This document shows, piece after piece, positions 47,106 to 60,253 of a stretch of DNA of 64,000 nt (position 1 is its first letter; the number at the start of each line of letters is the position of its first letter). The notes under the pieces were generated by a model, which did no database searches, was not told the origin of the DNA, and was given only the letters and a program-made list of their open reading frames with translations. This DNA is from Panorpa germanica (taxonomy: Eukaryota > Arthropoda > Insecta > Mecoptera > Panorpidae): NCBI GenBank assembly GCA_963678705.1, contig OY783209.1, forward strand, positions 11,408,001 through 11,472,000, given 5' to 3'. The position numbers and the translations under genes were made by a program.

Positions 47106-50100
47106 TCACCGAACAGTGACCGCTACTTTTTCAATGCCTAGTAATTGTTTCACATTGTCATTGAATTTAATCATAACGATTTTGTTAGCCCTTATGTTAA
47201 TCTTTTCACCTGCACACATTAACTGTAAACAACATACTTTCTCCAAGAAGTCAGCCATTTTGAATTCTTTTAGAAGTTCTTTATTTGTATTTGGAAGTAA
47301 AGATGGATTTATTTGTTTTAATAAAGTATCTCTGGACTTTATCTTGAGTATTGTTGATAGATCTTGCCACAGAACCCACAGGTCTGTCGCTGGTTCACCT
47401 CTTATGTAGTACAAAGGAGGCAACGGGCTTTCAGACACCTCCACATCGATATCTGTGTCCTCTGCAGGAGGGTCTGGAGATGGCGCATCCTCCAAACAAT
47501 TGTATCTAGCTTCTTCTGAGTCTGTAAATATATTTAATAATAAATTCACTTTACTGAATTGTAACATTTCATAATTCATAAGGAAATCATAAATACGTAC
47601 CAAACAAAGGGGCAGGCCCGTTGAAACTCCAAGGAACACAGTAGTCGCCCTGGACGTCTTCCATGTGCTCCTTCAGTAGGCGTTTAGTTTCAACATTATC
47701 TGCTAATGCAAATGGTGTCACACCACCATAAGTAACCAAAAGAGGATCAGCACCATACGCCAGTAACAAACGCACAATTTCCACGTTACCATGTTCTGCA
47801 GCCTCGTGTAACGGTCTGGAATAAAATTGAAATTAAAATTTGCAATTAGCAACGTCTCTCTGGCAAGTCAAATGAAATAGACAATAGAAATGAACAACAA
47901 CTGTACCTTAATCCACCATTTGCAGCTTCAGTAACGTTGGCGCCATACTGAAGCAACAATCGCACGATATCCAGGTATCCTTTTGAACACGCGATATGCA
48001 GAGGAGTGTAACCAGCATTGTCCTTCGTTGATGGTGAACTTGACATTTTCTCTAAGCAGTATGCAGTAATATCCTGTAATTATGTCAATTATTATTTATA
48101 GATTTTGATTTAAATTTTAATTGGAATGTACTATACTTTAACGGCGATGATGTGTACAAGAGAAAGTTTGCAGCAACTTAAAAATGAAATGAGAAAGTAT
48201 AAAGAAATACTTACAATATACTCTACTCTTTTCAAATAAATATTTACAGATTTTACGCCAGATTTTAAACCAGTAACGAATAAAAAAAATAGTATATAGA
48301 CCTGACCTGGATTTAGTAAGGAAATATCAAACTTTACGTACCGTGTAGCCCTGTTTGACGGCTCTGTGGAGATGCGTCTCGCCAATTCCTTTATTTATAA
48401 CCCACCCTTTGATTTCCCTCTGAATATCGTTAACCGACTCTGGACTGGGCTTCGAATAAAAACGACCCCTCTTCGGTTTTCCAATTGATTGGTCGCCTGT
48501 AGCTGAGTCATCTTTCTTGGTCACTTTTTTCTTTTTCCTAATGTAATCAAAACCAGAACTAAATTTACGACGCACTCCTCGAATTTTGATTTTCTTTTTT
48601 CCAGGATTTTTATTTATTTCTGGAGTACTTTCGTCATCGCCATCAGCGACTGTGGATGTCTCCATAGGTGCTACTTCATGAATTTCTTCAACTGGTGCTG
48701 GTTTCTCCAACTGCTTCGCCAAATCTTTCAAGGGGGTGTCTTCTTGTTCTTGCTCTCGTTTCAATTTTCTAGTAGCCAATGTTTTCAAGAAGTTTACTGC
48801 GTTGCGCTTACTGGTTAAAGGTTTCGCAGGTGTTCGACTTCCGCCCTGCGCTGCAGCAGAGGCTGGTGGTTGTACATCCGGTTGAGAATCTTGCGAAGAG
48901 TCATCTGCATGCAGCGACATCGGTGGCGCAGAAGCCGGTCGATCTTCTCCAAACACTTCACGTATTGTAGCTCTCTGCTTCAACACTCTGGTTTCGGTTC
49001 TTGTTCTAGATTTGAGAACTACTGGATTAAACTCTTCGGTTGCTCCTAGTAAACCGTTCGTATTACTGAGGAAGGCCTGCCGGAAGTTAGTAATAGTTTG
49101 CTTTCGGAAAGAACCAAGGTAATTATCTTCCATAACTTCTGAGGCTTTCTTAGATTTTACCGGTGACTTATTCTCAGGTTTCTCAAAACCTAAACCTAAA
49201 CTAGGAGTGGCAAGAAGTTCTAACGCCATTTCAGATTTTGGAATAACTTTAGGAATATTTATTTTTTGTTCTTTCACTTTTCGTTTTCTCACTTTCTTAG
49301 GTGCATACCGTTGGACAAGTAAATCTACAATAGAATTATTATTTTCACTTTTACTAACTGATTTATTCTGATACTTCCCACCTGGTGTGGACGACACAAT
49401 TGTTGACGAGGACGCTTCCGAATCCTCGTTCTTTTGATTGAAGCTGAAGCTAAAGTTGGAATCCATATCGCTGTCCACCAAGTCTCTTTTAACTTTGATG
49501 CCGAACAGATTCGTGGTCACAGATTTCTGTTTAGCAGACGGTGGCTCCAATGTATCAGGCAATGAAGACGGGGTTGGAGAACTAGGACAAGGGTCAAGGT
49601 CGGGAAGAGATGTAGACAATCTATGGAAATGTGGGGGCCGGGTAATATTGATAAGTCGAACAGGCATGCGCAAAGAACGTTTATAATTATACACTTCTTC
49701 TTCCCAACCAGGATAGAAGTCAGATCCATCTCCGAACTTTTTCGCAGGGGTTGTATTCAGTTTATTCGGTGTTGAATCTCTTGATCTTAAAGTCATTTTA
49801 TCAGATTCATTTTGTTTCGATTGTTTGTCTTTATTTCTTTTTCGCAACCGATTTGCAATCGTTGAAGACGTATTATCTTCTTCCTCGGAGTCACTGCTAC
49901 TACTACTAGAGCTGGACAATTCTTGTTTTATCTGCGCACTAATTGATTTATCCTTTCGCTTTGAGGGTGATATTTCTTCTTCTCCATCGCTGAGTTTGGG
50001 TTCCGTTTTTATTGTTAATTTGCGTTTGCTTAGAGGAAGATCTTCGTCTGAATCTGAGTCTGTCGCAGGTTTTGCTTCAGGTGCAGTCTTTGCCTCACTT

Positions 50101-53100
50101 GTTTGCGGTACACTTTGTAACGACTCACTGCTCTCTTGTTTAATTTTTCCCAATAGTCCATAACATTTATTTTCCGTTTTTACTATATCTACGACATTTA
50201 CAACTACGGTTTGTTCTATTTTTACATCAATCAGTGGAGTTTCTTTAGAAACTGTTTCTAATTTTATGTTGTCTGTTGATATCTTTTTTCTTCTTCCACG
50301 TTTCTTACCATTTTTTGTCTGTAATTGTTCTAAAAATTTCTCCAGTGTGTCTGCCCATAGTAAATCATCTTGCTTTGAATCTAAACAAATAGAATCAGAT
50401 TCAACTTCTTGTTTTATATCTTCTATTAACGGTTTAAACTCTATTTGCTCCAAGCTCTCTTTTCCATCTTGAACCTGTTTAACACTAGAGCGCCTCCGAC
50501 GCATTTCGTGCAGGGATTGTCTTTCGAAACCAGGCATTTCCGACTCGGAATCACTTTCTCGAAAATCAAATATGGAGGTTTCTGAGGAACTTCTTATTCC
50601 GGAAGGGTCACGAGATGGTAACTGAACTCCAGCTGCAAGAGGAACTACGAGCTGCGTTAGTTGTGTGCAATCCACTACGGCTGTCTGATCTTCTTCAGAC
50701 CGGCTAAATAATCTTTTTCTAGGTAAAATCAAAGGCAGTTTTTCAACATTTACTTTTGGTATATTTAAAGTACTTTTTTGAATAGGAACTGGTACTGAAG
50801 GAATGACACTCTTCGGTTGAGTATTTTGATTTACTTCGGACGTTTGAATAAAACCTTTTAACTCGGCTTTAGTTCTTATGCGGGCTGCTATGAGGGCGTC
50901 CATGCCTTCAGTGTCTGTTGTAGGTTGTACCCTTTCATTTTCTTGCTCTTTTAATGGTATCTTCACATTACCATTACCATTTGTAAATTCTTCATCTACA
51001 CTTATTGGTTTCGAATTTGAATTATCTGATTCAAATTTGATGGAATCCACGGCTCGCGGCATTTGTAACTTATAAAGTGGGGATGTATTACTCTTACGAT
51101 CCAAAATTGCAGCAGATGCAAATGGTGGCAGATTGTGACGTCCCACTATGTTGCTGTTAGGTTGTGTGGGTATCGTTGTATCCATATTAGGTTGAACTGT
51201 TGAAGACTGCCTCCGATTTTCGTTTATGCGAGATAATTCCAACGTTAACTTTTGCTTTTCAGCTTCTTTAGTTTGTAAACTATCCCTCAATAGATTAATG
51301 ACACGTTTATCAGCTCCTTGTACAGGATGATTTGTCTGAGACAACTTGGGATTAGAACTTGCACGTGAGAGTGGTTGCCTGGTATTATTTGCAGGCGGAT
51401 GGTGTTGATGTGCAGACACTGCAGGAATGTATGGCTGTGAATGGCCCCTTTGTGGAGCGTTAAATTGGTGAGCATAAGGAAGCCGTCTATAATATTCATG
51501 TTGGTACGGGATCCCATTGCCATTAACAACAGGATGTTTCGATATATGTTGTGACTCTCCAGTCGATGGTAATGTAGATGGAACATCGGGTATATTCTTT
51601 TCTACTCTATATGGTTCTACTTTTTGAATTTTTGGGGGAGACGTAACAAATGGAGCTACCGGATCGCCTACTCGTTTTCTTTGTAGTTCCTTTGGATTTT
51701 TCGCGTAAGCTTGATTAGGGAACATCTGATTTCTATGATCTTGTATTTGATTTTGTTCGGGGTAAACATTCCCAGGGCGTGTATTGCTTGGATACCGCTG
51801 CTGCTGACTCGCTGAGGGATGCTGGTAACTTGGTACTTGATTGTCATACTTCTTAAACGTTGACATATGCGGCAGTGTTCCATTGGATGCAGGCTGCTTA
51901 CTATCTATTGCATGGGAATGTGCTATTTGTCTATTGTCTTGGTTATTAGCACTAGCAGCTGAAGACTTATTTATTGTGTTGGGAGTGAAGTTTGGAAGAA
52001 AGTCTACCTTGTGTGCACTTGGACTCGATAAAGTAGGAGCTGCTGGTAACGGCAGTCTCATTTGATTATTACTTCGCGTTACTTCAAACGTTGGATAAGC
52101 TACACTAGTTGGTTGTTGCAGAGGTGGAAGCATTGGTCTTAGTTGACTGCTGGATGCAGTAGAATTGTACTTGTCTCTTCTATAAACATCAGTGAATTCA
52201 CTCTCTTCTTGACCCGTTGAATCTGCCGATGTCCTCACTGTTTTCACAGATAAATCCAACGGCGATTCTCGTTTCTGCTGTGAGGATTGTGGGACCTGTC
52301 CAGCCGCTGGTCCTGGCGTATCTCGAAGAGTGAGGACAGGTTGAACACCGTTAACTGGATGTGGAGGCGGCATGGGATTTGACCGACTTGCCGGTAGGTT
52401 GTAAACATGTTTCGTTAATTGTCTTAATTGGTCTGGATAGTGATTCGTTGAGTGGGCTTGTTTGGAAGTTGGATGATATGGAGCCACAGGGGCCACTGGT
52501 TGGTAACTGGAAGCCATTGTCGACGTTGTGGAAGATCCTAATGAATGTTGCGACGATATCGTTGTGTATGGGTACGTCTGTCCCGCTCTGTTGTAATGTA
52601 CCACTGTAACAGGTGAGGAAGCCTGTGTGTACCTGTGACTTGGAGGATATTCTGTGGGTCCTTTACTGGAATTATGACTCAAAGCAGTAGACGTTGTACT
52701 TGTGTTAGGTGCGCCACTGAACTCCACGCGACTCCTGTGACGATGATTTGTTAATTTCTGCACAGACTCTCTTCGCCGACTCGTTGAAGGAATCGAATGG
52801 GCAACTAACGCACTTTGCGTACTTCGCGTTGTAACTGGGTACTGCGCATGTTTGGAATACTCTTCTGGCAGATGGGCAGGTTTGTTTACATTGGTGTTGA
52901 ACCCGTGATTTACTCGTTGCGACTGCGATGTTTGAGCAGGATACGGATACATCTGCTGAAGGTTAGTGGCCGGTAGTTGCGACTGATGCGCCGTTGTAGG
53001 ATGGCTGTACGAATTGTATTGCTGCTTCTGTGGTTGTATTGGAACAGAACTGTGTGAAGTTGGTTGTTTGTGAGAGACGTTATTTGTATTAGAGTGAGAG

Positions 53101-54212
53101 GGATGCTTGGTGTTTTGTGCGCTGTAGTTGGACACTGGGTTCGGTATTTGTCCCTGTGGAATATTCAGGTGTTGAACATGTTGTTGGGTTTGTTGAGGTG
53201 CATGATGTTGCGCATGTTGAGTCGCATGATGCTGGTTATGCTGTGAGTTGTGCTGCACATTATGTAGCTGAACATGTTGTTGCGGAGCTGGTTGTTGAAG
53301 ATGTTGTTGTTGCATGTGAGATTGAGAATGTTGTTGGATTTGTTGCAACGGCTTTACGGGAATCGTGGTGATGTGTTTTGGGGGCACGGGGGGATGATGG
53401 GAAGATTGATGATATGTGGATTGTTGTGGACTTGGAGTATGCGCAGGACGAATCGATGCCATATGCGCGTGAGGAGCAGATTGAGATAGACTTGTACTAT
53501 GTTGACTCGTTGATGGATAATGATGAGGAGGGACGGATTGTGGATGAACTTGAACTTGTGGAAGTGGTTGTTGTTTCGATTGGTTATTATATTGCATATA
53601 AGAATGTCTTTGACTGTTTGAGTAAACAGCGTTTGAAAAGTGCGCAGAGTTTGTAGAATGTGACTGACTCGCATATACTGGTTGTTGTTGTTGTTGTGGT
53701 AACACTTGTCGAACTGGTTGCTGTGCCATGCTGTAACTGGATTTGGTTTGTAACAAATTTTCACTGTGTTGTGCAGGTCTCATTTGCTGTGGCGTTTGAG
53801 GAGCAGCGTATTGCTGAGGGTATGAAAATGGTACCCTCTGTTTAATTGTAGGCTCCACTGAGGTCCTGCCCGCAATTTGACTGTGCGGTGTACTTCTTTC
53901 TGAAGGTATTGACTCATACGACGCCCTGGAGTTTGGCCGTGTATCTGTGGGTTGTTTAGCTATTACGGGGATGTTTAAAGACGGGCTCGGGGTTGCCATC
54001 GGTGGATCGTTTCCAATGCTTATACTAGGTTTATGAATGATATGTGGTTGTGGCTCCAGAAGCACAGATTCCTGTGCCCGAGGAGTTGGCCAATAGGATC
54101 CGCCATTTGTGTTGTTTGTTTCTGGTCGATCACCAACACCTTGTGGAGCATCCAAGCCGGTGGGCAACCCTTGGAAATATTGCCTGGTTACATTGGATAA
54201 CGTGACATCCAT
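47106..54212 (-). CDS. BCOR: BCOR-like Polycomb (PRC1.1) corepressor
   Basis: Four exons join to 2222 aa: 54212-48342, 48073-47907, 47815-47601, 47521-47106. The start is the ATG of [16 protein letters not shown], just after an acceptor at 54226 (TTTTATTTCAG). The N-terminal third is very rich in Gln, His, Ser and Pro. PLDLS (651-655, CtBP-binding) follows, then basic and acidic low-complexity tracts. Ankyrin repeats (about 1940-2070: [50 protein letters not shown]) lead into a C-terminal PUFD domain (about 2100-2222; [19 protein letters not shown]). Ankyrin repeats followed by PUFD are diagnostic of BCOR/BCORL1. In vertebrates PUFD binds the PCGF1 RAWUL domain and assembles the variant PRC1.1 complex that monoubiquitinates H2A. 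Frames on the opposite strand are shadows of the repetitive N-terminus. Confidence 0.93.
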
Positions 54213-54225
54213 GATTCGCCAAAAT

Positions 54226-57200
54226 CTGAAATAAAAGTTTAAAAGATTCGTGAAAATATCAATAGAGAACACTGAAAAAGAAAACGTCATTTAATTGGAT
54301 ATGCTTATGCTATAGACAGCACCAAGGATTCAATAAATCAGGATTAAACCAGAGAGTACACGAGAGATCCCATTCATGTCCTATTTCAAGATGTAGTCCG
54401 CCGTATAAAAGAAAATAAAAACACATACTATGTTAAATATGTTTTATACTTCTTACGGACACTAAACAAAAATATACCACATAAGAAGCTAATACAAGTC
54501 TGATTGACTCCGTTACCATAGCAACCACTCTCTGGATTTTAAGAAAACGAGAACAAAAAAATAAGGAAACAAGAAACGGACCGATTGTTTCTAATAGATT
54601 TACTTTTAATGTAGAATGTTTATGACTGCATTAAGGTTTTGCGAGAAGGTAATCTAGAATCGAGAAAAAGATTTAAAAGTATGTTTAAAACAAAAATTAA
54701 ATACTATACTTTGAGTGAATAGGATAAATTCTGTATCCGTGCTGGAAGTATAACTTCGCAGATGATATATTCACGAGTAGGCACAATGTACATGTTACAT
54801 AACATGACGACGACAACGACATGGCATTAACAGTAACCATTTATCGTACATACTCGAAGTTCAGGACAGTGGTGCGAAGGGGGACCGGGTGGAAACAAGA
54901 AGTAGAGACTTGGCATTGGTTTGTTGGGATAAGGGTAACTCAATCTAACTTTAACCACCCCTTGATATGACAGAGAACAAAACTTTTGGCATGTGTTACG
55001 AGTTCAAAGTTTACAAGAGTTTATAGACAACCTTGGATTTTGGTTTCCAGTGAAATAATATTATATGCAATGATTATTTAATTAGGATTTCAAAGTCTGC
55101 ATAAGTTTGAACTATACTTTGGTTTACATTTCATTAATTAGTTTGGACTTTTGACTCAATAATATTCGTGATGCAGAAAGATTGGTCTTCTTTCAGTAAC
55201 CTCTTTGAACGTTTAATAATGCAGTTCTCCTAGATTTGTATCTCATCTCGAAACTCATTTCCTCCTCGTTAAATAATTGACAATTTGTTATTCTATCATG
55301 TACCTGCTTGCGTTCAAGTCGTTGATGCATCCGGTCCGCCTTTTTCAATGCATAATTTACCATATATTGCTACTCATTTAAATTTTAACAGAAAAATTGC
55401 TACTAGAGAAAACCTGATTCTTCAGTTCATATCGTAATAGGGTTGTTAAATGTTGTTGGAACCGGTTTAAATGTGTACTGTTATGCAAACTACTTATTAC
55501 ACTTTAGAAAATAAACTTTGTAGTTTGAAAAATTCATCGCCAAATATTATTACACATCATAGAATTTTTTTAAAATAAATTCCCGATGCAATTAAACCAA
55601 AATAATCCAATTAATACAATGTTGAGTTTAAATATTATCAGAGGTGTTTAAAAATACCACACCATTCATTATTTAATAATTAAATAAATAAATAATCTCA
55701 TGTAACGGTTAACAAAACAACACGGCGCGCTTTTTACAGTGCGATTTTCAAGTTAAAAACAACAAAGTCCGAAAGGTGGGTGCGAGATATTTTGTGAGTG
55801 CTACAGAGAGTGGAATGAAGAGAACGATGGAACAAAAGATAAAAGAAAACTAAAGAAATAATAAAGAAAATAAAAAGGTTATGTTTTCATTGACATGTAG
55901 TTAGGAAAAATAAAAAGAGCGAGATGAAAGTAACCAATTGTTGTGCGAAAGAACGAGATGAAATAAGGAAATATTACAGGTCTTGTGCAGTCTGCAGACA
56001 CAGAGCAGTGTTAGTAGTTTATTTTCGTCTAGTTTCATGAAATGTTAAGGATTCTTAATGTTTGTACATAATAGTAGCTAACTGCTCTAGTTTACATTTT
56101 AGATGCTGATTGCACATTGTGATTATTTAATTAAAAAAATCATACATACAATAATAAAATACAGGATCGGATTCAGTGGTTGTCGGGCTGCAATTGTATC
56201 TTTCCAACGCTTCCATATATCATCTTAAATTTTCTCCCACATCTGTCTTGTAAATTCCTGCAACAAAAACAAGACTGGTTAGGAATGGATTTTTGAGGAA
56301 AAAATGTTTTCATTTTGTAATCGAAAATGAGTTTCAAATTGTAAATAGTTACAACTCAGACAGACAGGCTTATTTGCCTCAAATAAATGTGATAATTTAG
56401 CACAAATATTCATTGCAACTACCCTATAGATTGAAACGAAACTGTCTGAAGACCTCCACTTGACTTTCACTGAGAAGTACCGTCAATTTCTAAAGTTCGT
56501 GACACTTTTGCACAAATGGCAATAGCGACCAAAACACATCGAGCGAAAATATTCTAACGGTTATTTTGAAATGAGCGTAACGAAAGTATTACGTCCGTCC
56601 GTACGTTGGTTGGTTCGTTGGTAAGCTATCCATTAAGTTGGTAACTATTATTATAGTTATTTAATAAAATCAAATTACTACGCATATAGACAACCAACAT
56701 TATAACGTGTATAATGCAAAACAAATTAAAAGTTAAGTCACGGAGTGTTGTCCCCTTTTAGGGGGCCTCAGGGGGCATGTGGCGAGAGGTGGTGAATGTT
56801 GGACGGTGGGCTGGAGCCCGACGGCTATTCTACAAGTTGTTCAGTCGTTTACTGGAAGTGGTACTACAGTCGAATGTGGGTCGGAGAAGAGTAAGTAAGA
56901 AGTGTGTCACAAGAACATCATGGAGTAGAGTAAATATTTACCAAGTGCAAATAAGAAACAATAGATTTATGTTATTTTAACCCCGGATGTCATTACAATA
57001 CTATATCGATAGATAATGTACAGTACTTCTTTATACGGTGATCAAAGTTTGTTACAATAAAAATGAACAAAAGAATAATACAAGTAGATAAAATATTTAT
57101 TAAAAAAAAATTATGTAAACTGCTTTAAATTATAAGCGAAGCTAGGATGAACAGATTAATGTGGTGTCGTTCTTCTAACTTCAATTTCAATTTAAATCGA

Positions 57201-57465
57201 TCAATTGTGTCTAGGTCTTTCTTGAGCGAAAATTTTATTAGATGATCGTAATTCTGCCTTGTGGTAAAGTCTTCAGGTGTTAAACCTTAGTTTAATTGTG
57301 TAATGGAGATAAAGAGAATTTAAACAACTATTATATTTCTGACTTCTTTTGCTTCTTAAAAGTATTTTTTAAATCTTAAAATATTAACTAGTCATTTTTG
57401 TGTCACCATCTCTCAATCTAGGAGAATCAAACAACTAGATAACTAGAAAGAAACAAATTTAATAT
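54226..57465. other. BCOR upstream region; no further gene recognised
   Basis: The BCOR coding exon is preceded by an acceptor, so at least one noncoding first exon must lie upstream (higher coordinates); I cannot place it. The sequence is A+T-rich. A more G+C-rich stretch at 56740-56920 (CCCCTTTTAGGGGGCC) contains a 67-codon frame without recognisable features. The purine-rich run 55790-55960 (AAAGAAATAATAAAGAAAAT) is low complexity. Confidence 0.4.
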
Positions 57466-57475
57466 TAATACTAAT

Positions 57476-57908
57476 AAAAAAAGACACAAAAAACATGAGA
57501 AGGATTGCCAGATTTAGATTAGGAAACGAGGAGAAAGGAAATAGATACTGGGTAAATAGCGAGGAAAGGATGTGTAGAGTGTGCGGAACGGAGTTTGAAA
57601 CACTGGAGCACATTAAGTTTTCTTGTCAGAAAAAAGTAATGAGCGAGAAGAATATTGTGCACTTATTAAAGGGAGGCAGTGAAGGGAAGAAGTGGATGGC
57701 GGAGATAGAGAAAAGGAACGAGGAAAGAGAAGTAACGCTAGAGCAGAGGTGATGTTAATCTGAAGTGACGAAGAGACAAAGAAGACAAGGGGTATTTTTT
57801 TTTCTTTTGGAATTCAATTAAAATTAAGCACAATGATATGTAATTTATGGATTTAAGGCAGAAGAATGTAGTGCCTAATGGCAAAAACATTACAATAAGT
57901 AATAATAA
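57476..57908 (+). mobile_element. 5'-truncated non-LTR retrotransposon (LINE) remnant
   Basis: The frame 57495-57752 encodes the end of a reverse-transcriptase ORF2: ARFRLGNEEKGNRYW followed by the CX2C-X8-HX4C knuckle CRVCGTEFETLEHIKFSC. This C-terminal finger is typical of the I/R1/Jockey groups. A short 3' UTR follows and ends in (TAA)n. The 10-bp direct repeat TAATACTAAT flanks the element (57466-57475 and 57909-57918), fitting a target-site duplication, though its similarity to the TAA tail makes the right edge slightly ambiguous. Only the last part of the element was inserted, and it cannot move on its own. Confidence 0.75.
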
Positions 57909-57918
57909 TAATACTAAT

Positions 57919-60060
57919 CTATCCATGACAATATTCTCTTAAGGTTTTAACACTTTAGTGTGATCTAAAAATCTCTAGCAATTTACTTTACCAACAATTG
58001 ATTGTAATGAAAATAATCTTGTAACTCCTTTTTGAATGTCCTCGATCCATGTATTTTTAATTGGTTGTAAGTGAAATAATGTTGCTGCCATTGAGCCATT
58101 GAGGCATTGAGCCATTGACTTCGCAGACCGCGGTACTTATTAAACTGGTTTTTATATAGCACGCTGTTCAAGTTAAACCGTATCATCACCGCTAGCACTA
58201 GTGAATGTACCGGGCGACTGGCAACGGTCGGATATCGTACAACGAAATACACAAAACAAGCCATGAGACAGTATTTTGATGAAGGAATCTGTATTTTTCG
58301 TCAAGATTAGAAACAAAAATCATTAAGATCATTTTCTGTGTTTAATTCTATACACTAGTTATGTATGTTATTATTGAATTCACAAATCACAATATTATAA
58401 AAGAAAAAGTACAATGGGACAAAAACGTTTCAGAGAATGACACGTTAAATCACTTCGTTAAAAAACAAATTTGAACATTTGGATTTGTGATAAGGAAAAG
58501 TATAAAGCATGTCGTTTCGAATAGAAGAGAATCTCACTAAAAATATATTCCAATTGGAAATACCACCTCCACTACATGCCAGCCGCTACATATTCAAAAC
58601 GATTCGATATTCGGCTCGACGAGGGACTCGAAGAGTCGAGGACACACTCGGGACATATTTACAATCTCAATTTATATACGTTGCCTCATCATATGTATTA
58701 CACACACATACAATGTGTGCAATACACACACACAGACACACACATACATTGTATACTTCTGTTAACACGCATGAAAGCATTGCTTTGATATTCCTATTCA
58801 CGATTAAAAGAAAATAAATTTGAATACTATTCAGATTTATTAATGAGAGATTTATTTATAACTACTGCGGCGTTTAATTTCATTCAATTATGTATGTACC
58901 TTAAAAATCATTTTTACAGTGTGGCGTGATGTGCGTGACGTCACAAATGAACGTAAAGAGAAATAACAAATAAATACTTGACAAGTTTATAAGATAAAAA
59001 ATTTAAATTTGTATTCATTTTTGAGAAAATGTTTTGACGTTTCGAATTCAATAATATAATACACAGGCATTAAGTGTAATATCAAAAAGACTTTTCTAAG
59101 GACTAAAGGATTAAAAATCGTCTAGTTCATTAGTTTAATCCCGAAGAATTTACTCCGAAATTCTTTACAAATTTGTACATAAATTTCTTGTACAACATGT
59201 AAATTTTAAGTATATTAATATTTAAATTTAAAAAACTCGTAATTGTTTTATACACTGTTGAAAAAAATAAACGGTGTTATTTAAGTCATATTTTATACAA
59301 TTAAAGCGTCGCCCGTGAATTACGCCGTAAAATATGGGAGCAGTTATTTTAGACCACGATCATTTTACGCTACATAATTATTTCTCGTTTATTAGTTTCT
59401 TTCTCATTTTACACGGTCCACTGTTTTTGTTATTACATTTTCAAACCCTTTTTACAGTCGACAAAGTTTTAAATTACAATTTAGAATACGTGGATTTTAT
59501 AATTTAAAACATATTAGAACAAAAGTTACGTAGAAAATTTTGATTATTAATTTCTGAAGTAATTAAGTAGCTGTTCAGAACATTTATTGAATAGATTTGT
59601 ACTCTAGTGCTGTAAATTGCAAAACTTATTCTTATAAAATATCTCATTACCCTTTTTTGGTAATTTAGCGGGGAATAAAGATTCTGACGCAATTGTGACA
59701 AGATGTAAATTGCACTGGATGTGACATGGAAAAATTAGTTATGGAACTTGGTCGTTTCAATGACATCACTCGCCACAGCGATCATATTACAGACATATTT
59801 CTTACACTGTTACGTACAAAGTTTTAAACCAAGAAATCTCCTTTAAGAAATTTAACATCGACTGTACTAACGTTGTTTCTGTAAAACTATCCCTTGTGTC
59901 TAAATGGTTAAGATCCCTTTTTAACTTTTTATGGAATGAAAGAATTTCTAAAAGATAGGACCGTACGTTATGGCCCATTATTTATATATTTTTTTAAGTC
60001 TGGCACTTCAAAGATTTTAAAAAGATTTCTCATAAATATTTGTTTCTATTCATGAATATG
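57919..60060. other. No gene recognised
   Basis: A minus-strand 93-codon frame (58264 to 57983) starts with a real ATG. It runs through small local duplications (GAGCCATT repeats; ATTTCACTTACAACCAATTA against ATTTTCATTACAATCAATTG), so I do not call it a gene. A (CA)n-type microsatellite is at about 58699-58755. The rest is A+T-rich spacer. Confidence 0.4.
58699..58755. repeat. (CA)n-type microsatellite
   Basis: Interrupted ACACACA runs with a central CAATGTGTGCAATAC. Simple sequence, no coding role. Confidence 0.8.
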
Positions 60061-60200
60061 TCAACGTCAACGTCATCGTCAACGTTGACGTCAAGGTTAT
60101 CGTCAACATCAACATTGACGTCGACGTCAAGGTCATCGTCAACATCAACATAACGTCATCGTCAATGTCGACGTCAACGCCAAAGTTAAAGTAACGTCAA
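60061..60200. repeat. Degenerate GTCAAC/GTCATC hexamer repeat rich in CRE-like sites
   Basis: About 20 hexamer-like units (GTCAAC, GTCATC, GTTGAC, GTCGAC) run together. They create a perfect TGACGTCA at 60086-60093 and several near matches (TTGACGTCGACGTCAAGG, TGTCGACGTCAACG). It may be a simple minisatellite; binding by CREB/ATF factors is inference. Confidence 0.75.
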
Positions 60201-60216
60201 CGGAACATCAACGGAA

Positions 60217-60253
60217 CGGTAAGGTAAGGTAAGGTAAGGTAAGGTAAGGTAAG
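60217..60253. repeat. (GGTAA)n microsatellite
   Basis: About seven perfect GGTAA units directly follow the hexamer repeat. It is not a permutation of the insect telomere repeat TTAGG or of its complement. Confidence 0.9.

Noticed and set aside
53117-53845. Several plus- and minus-strand open frames of 60-136 codons over the BCOR N-terminus
   Set aside because: They are out-of-frame shadows of the Gln/His-rich repetitive coding sequence, which is open in many frames.
57983-58264. 93-codon minus-strand ORF with a real ATG
   Set aside because: It runs through small local duplications and has no recognisable motif; probably chance, although not excluded.
58509-58817. 102-codon plus-strand frame
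   Set aside because: It is kept open by the CA-type microsatellite (His-Thr-rich translation); no independent evidence of coding.
60217-60253. (GGTAA)n as telomeric repeat or array of splice donors
   Set aside because: It is not a rotation of TTAGG or CCTAA, and GTAAG resemblance to a donor is a by-product of the pentamer; no exon is adjacent.
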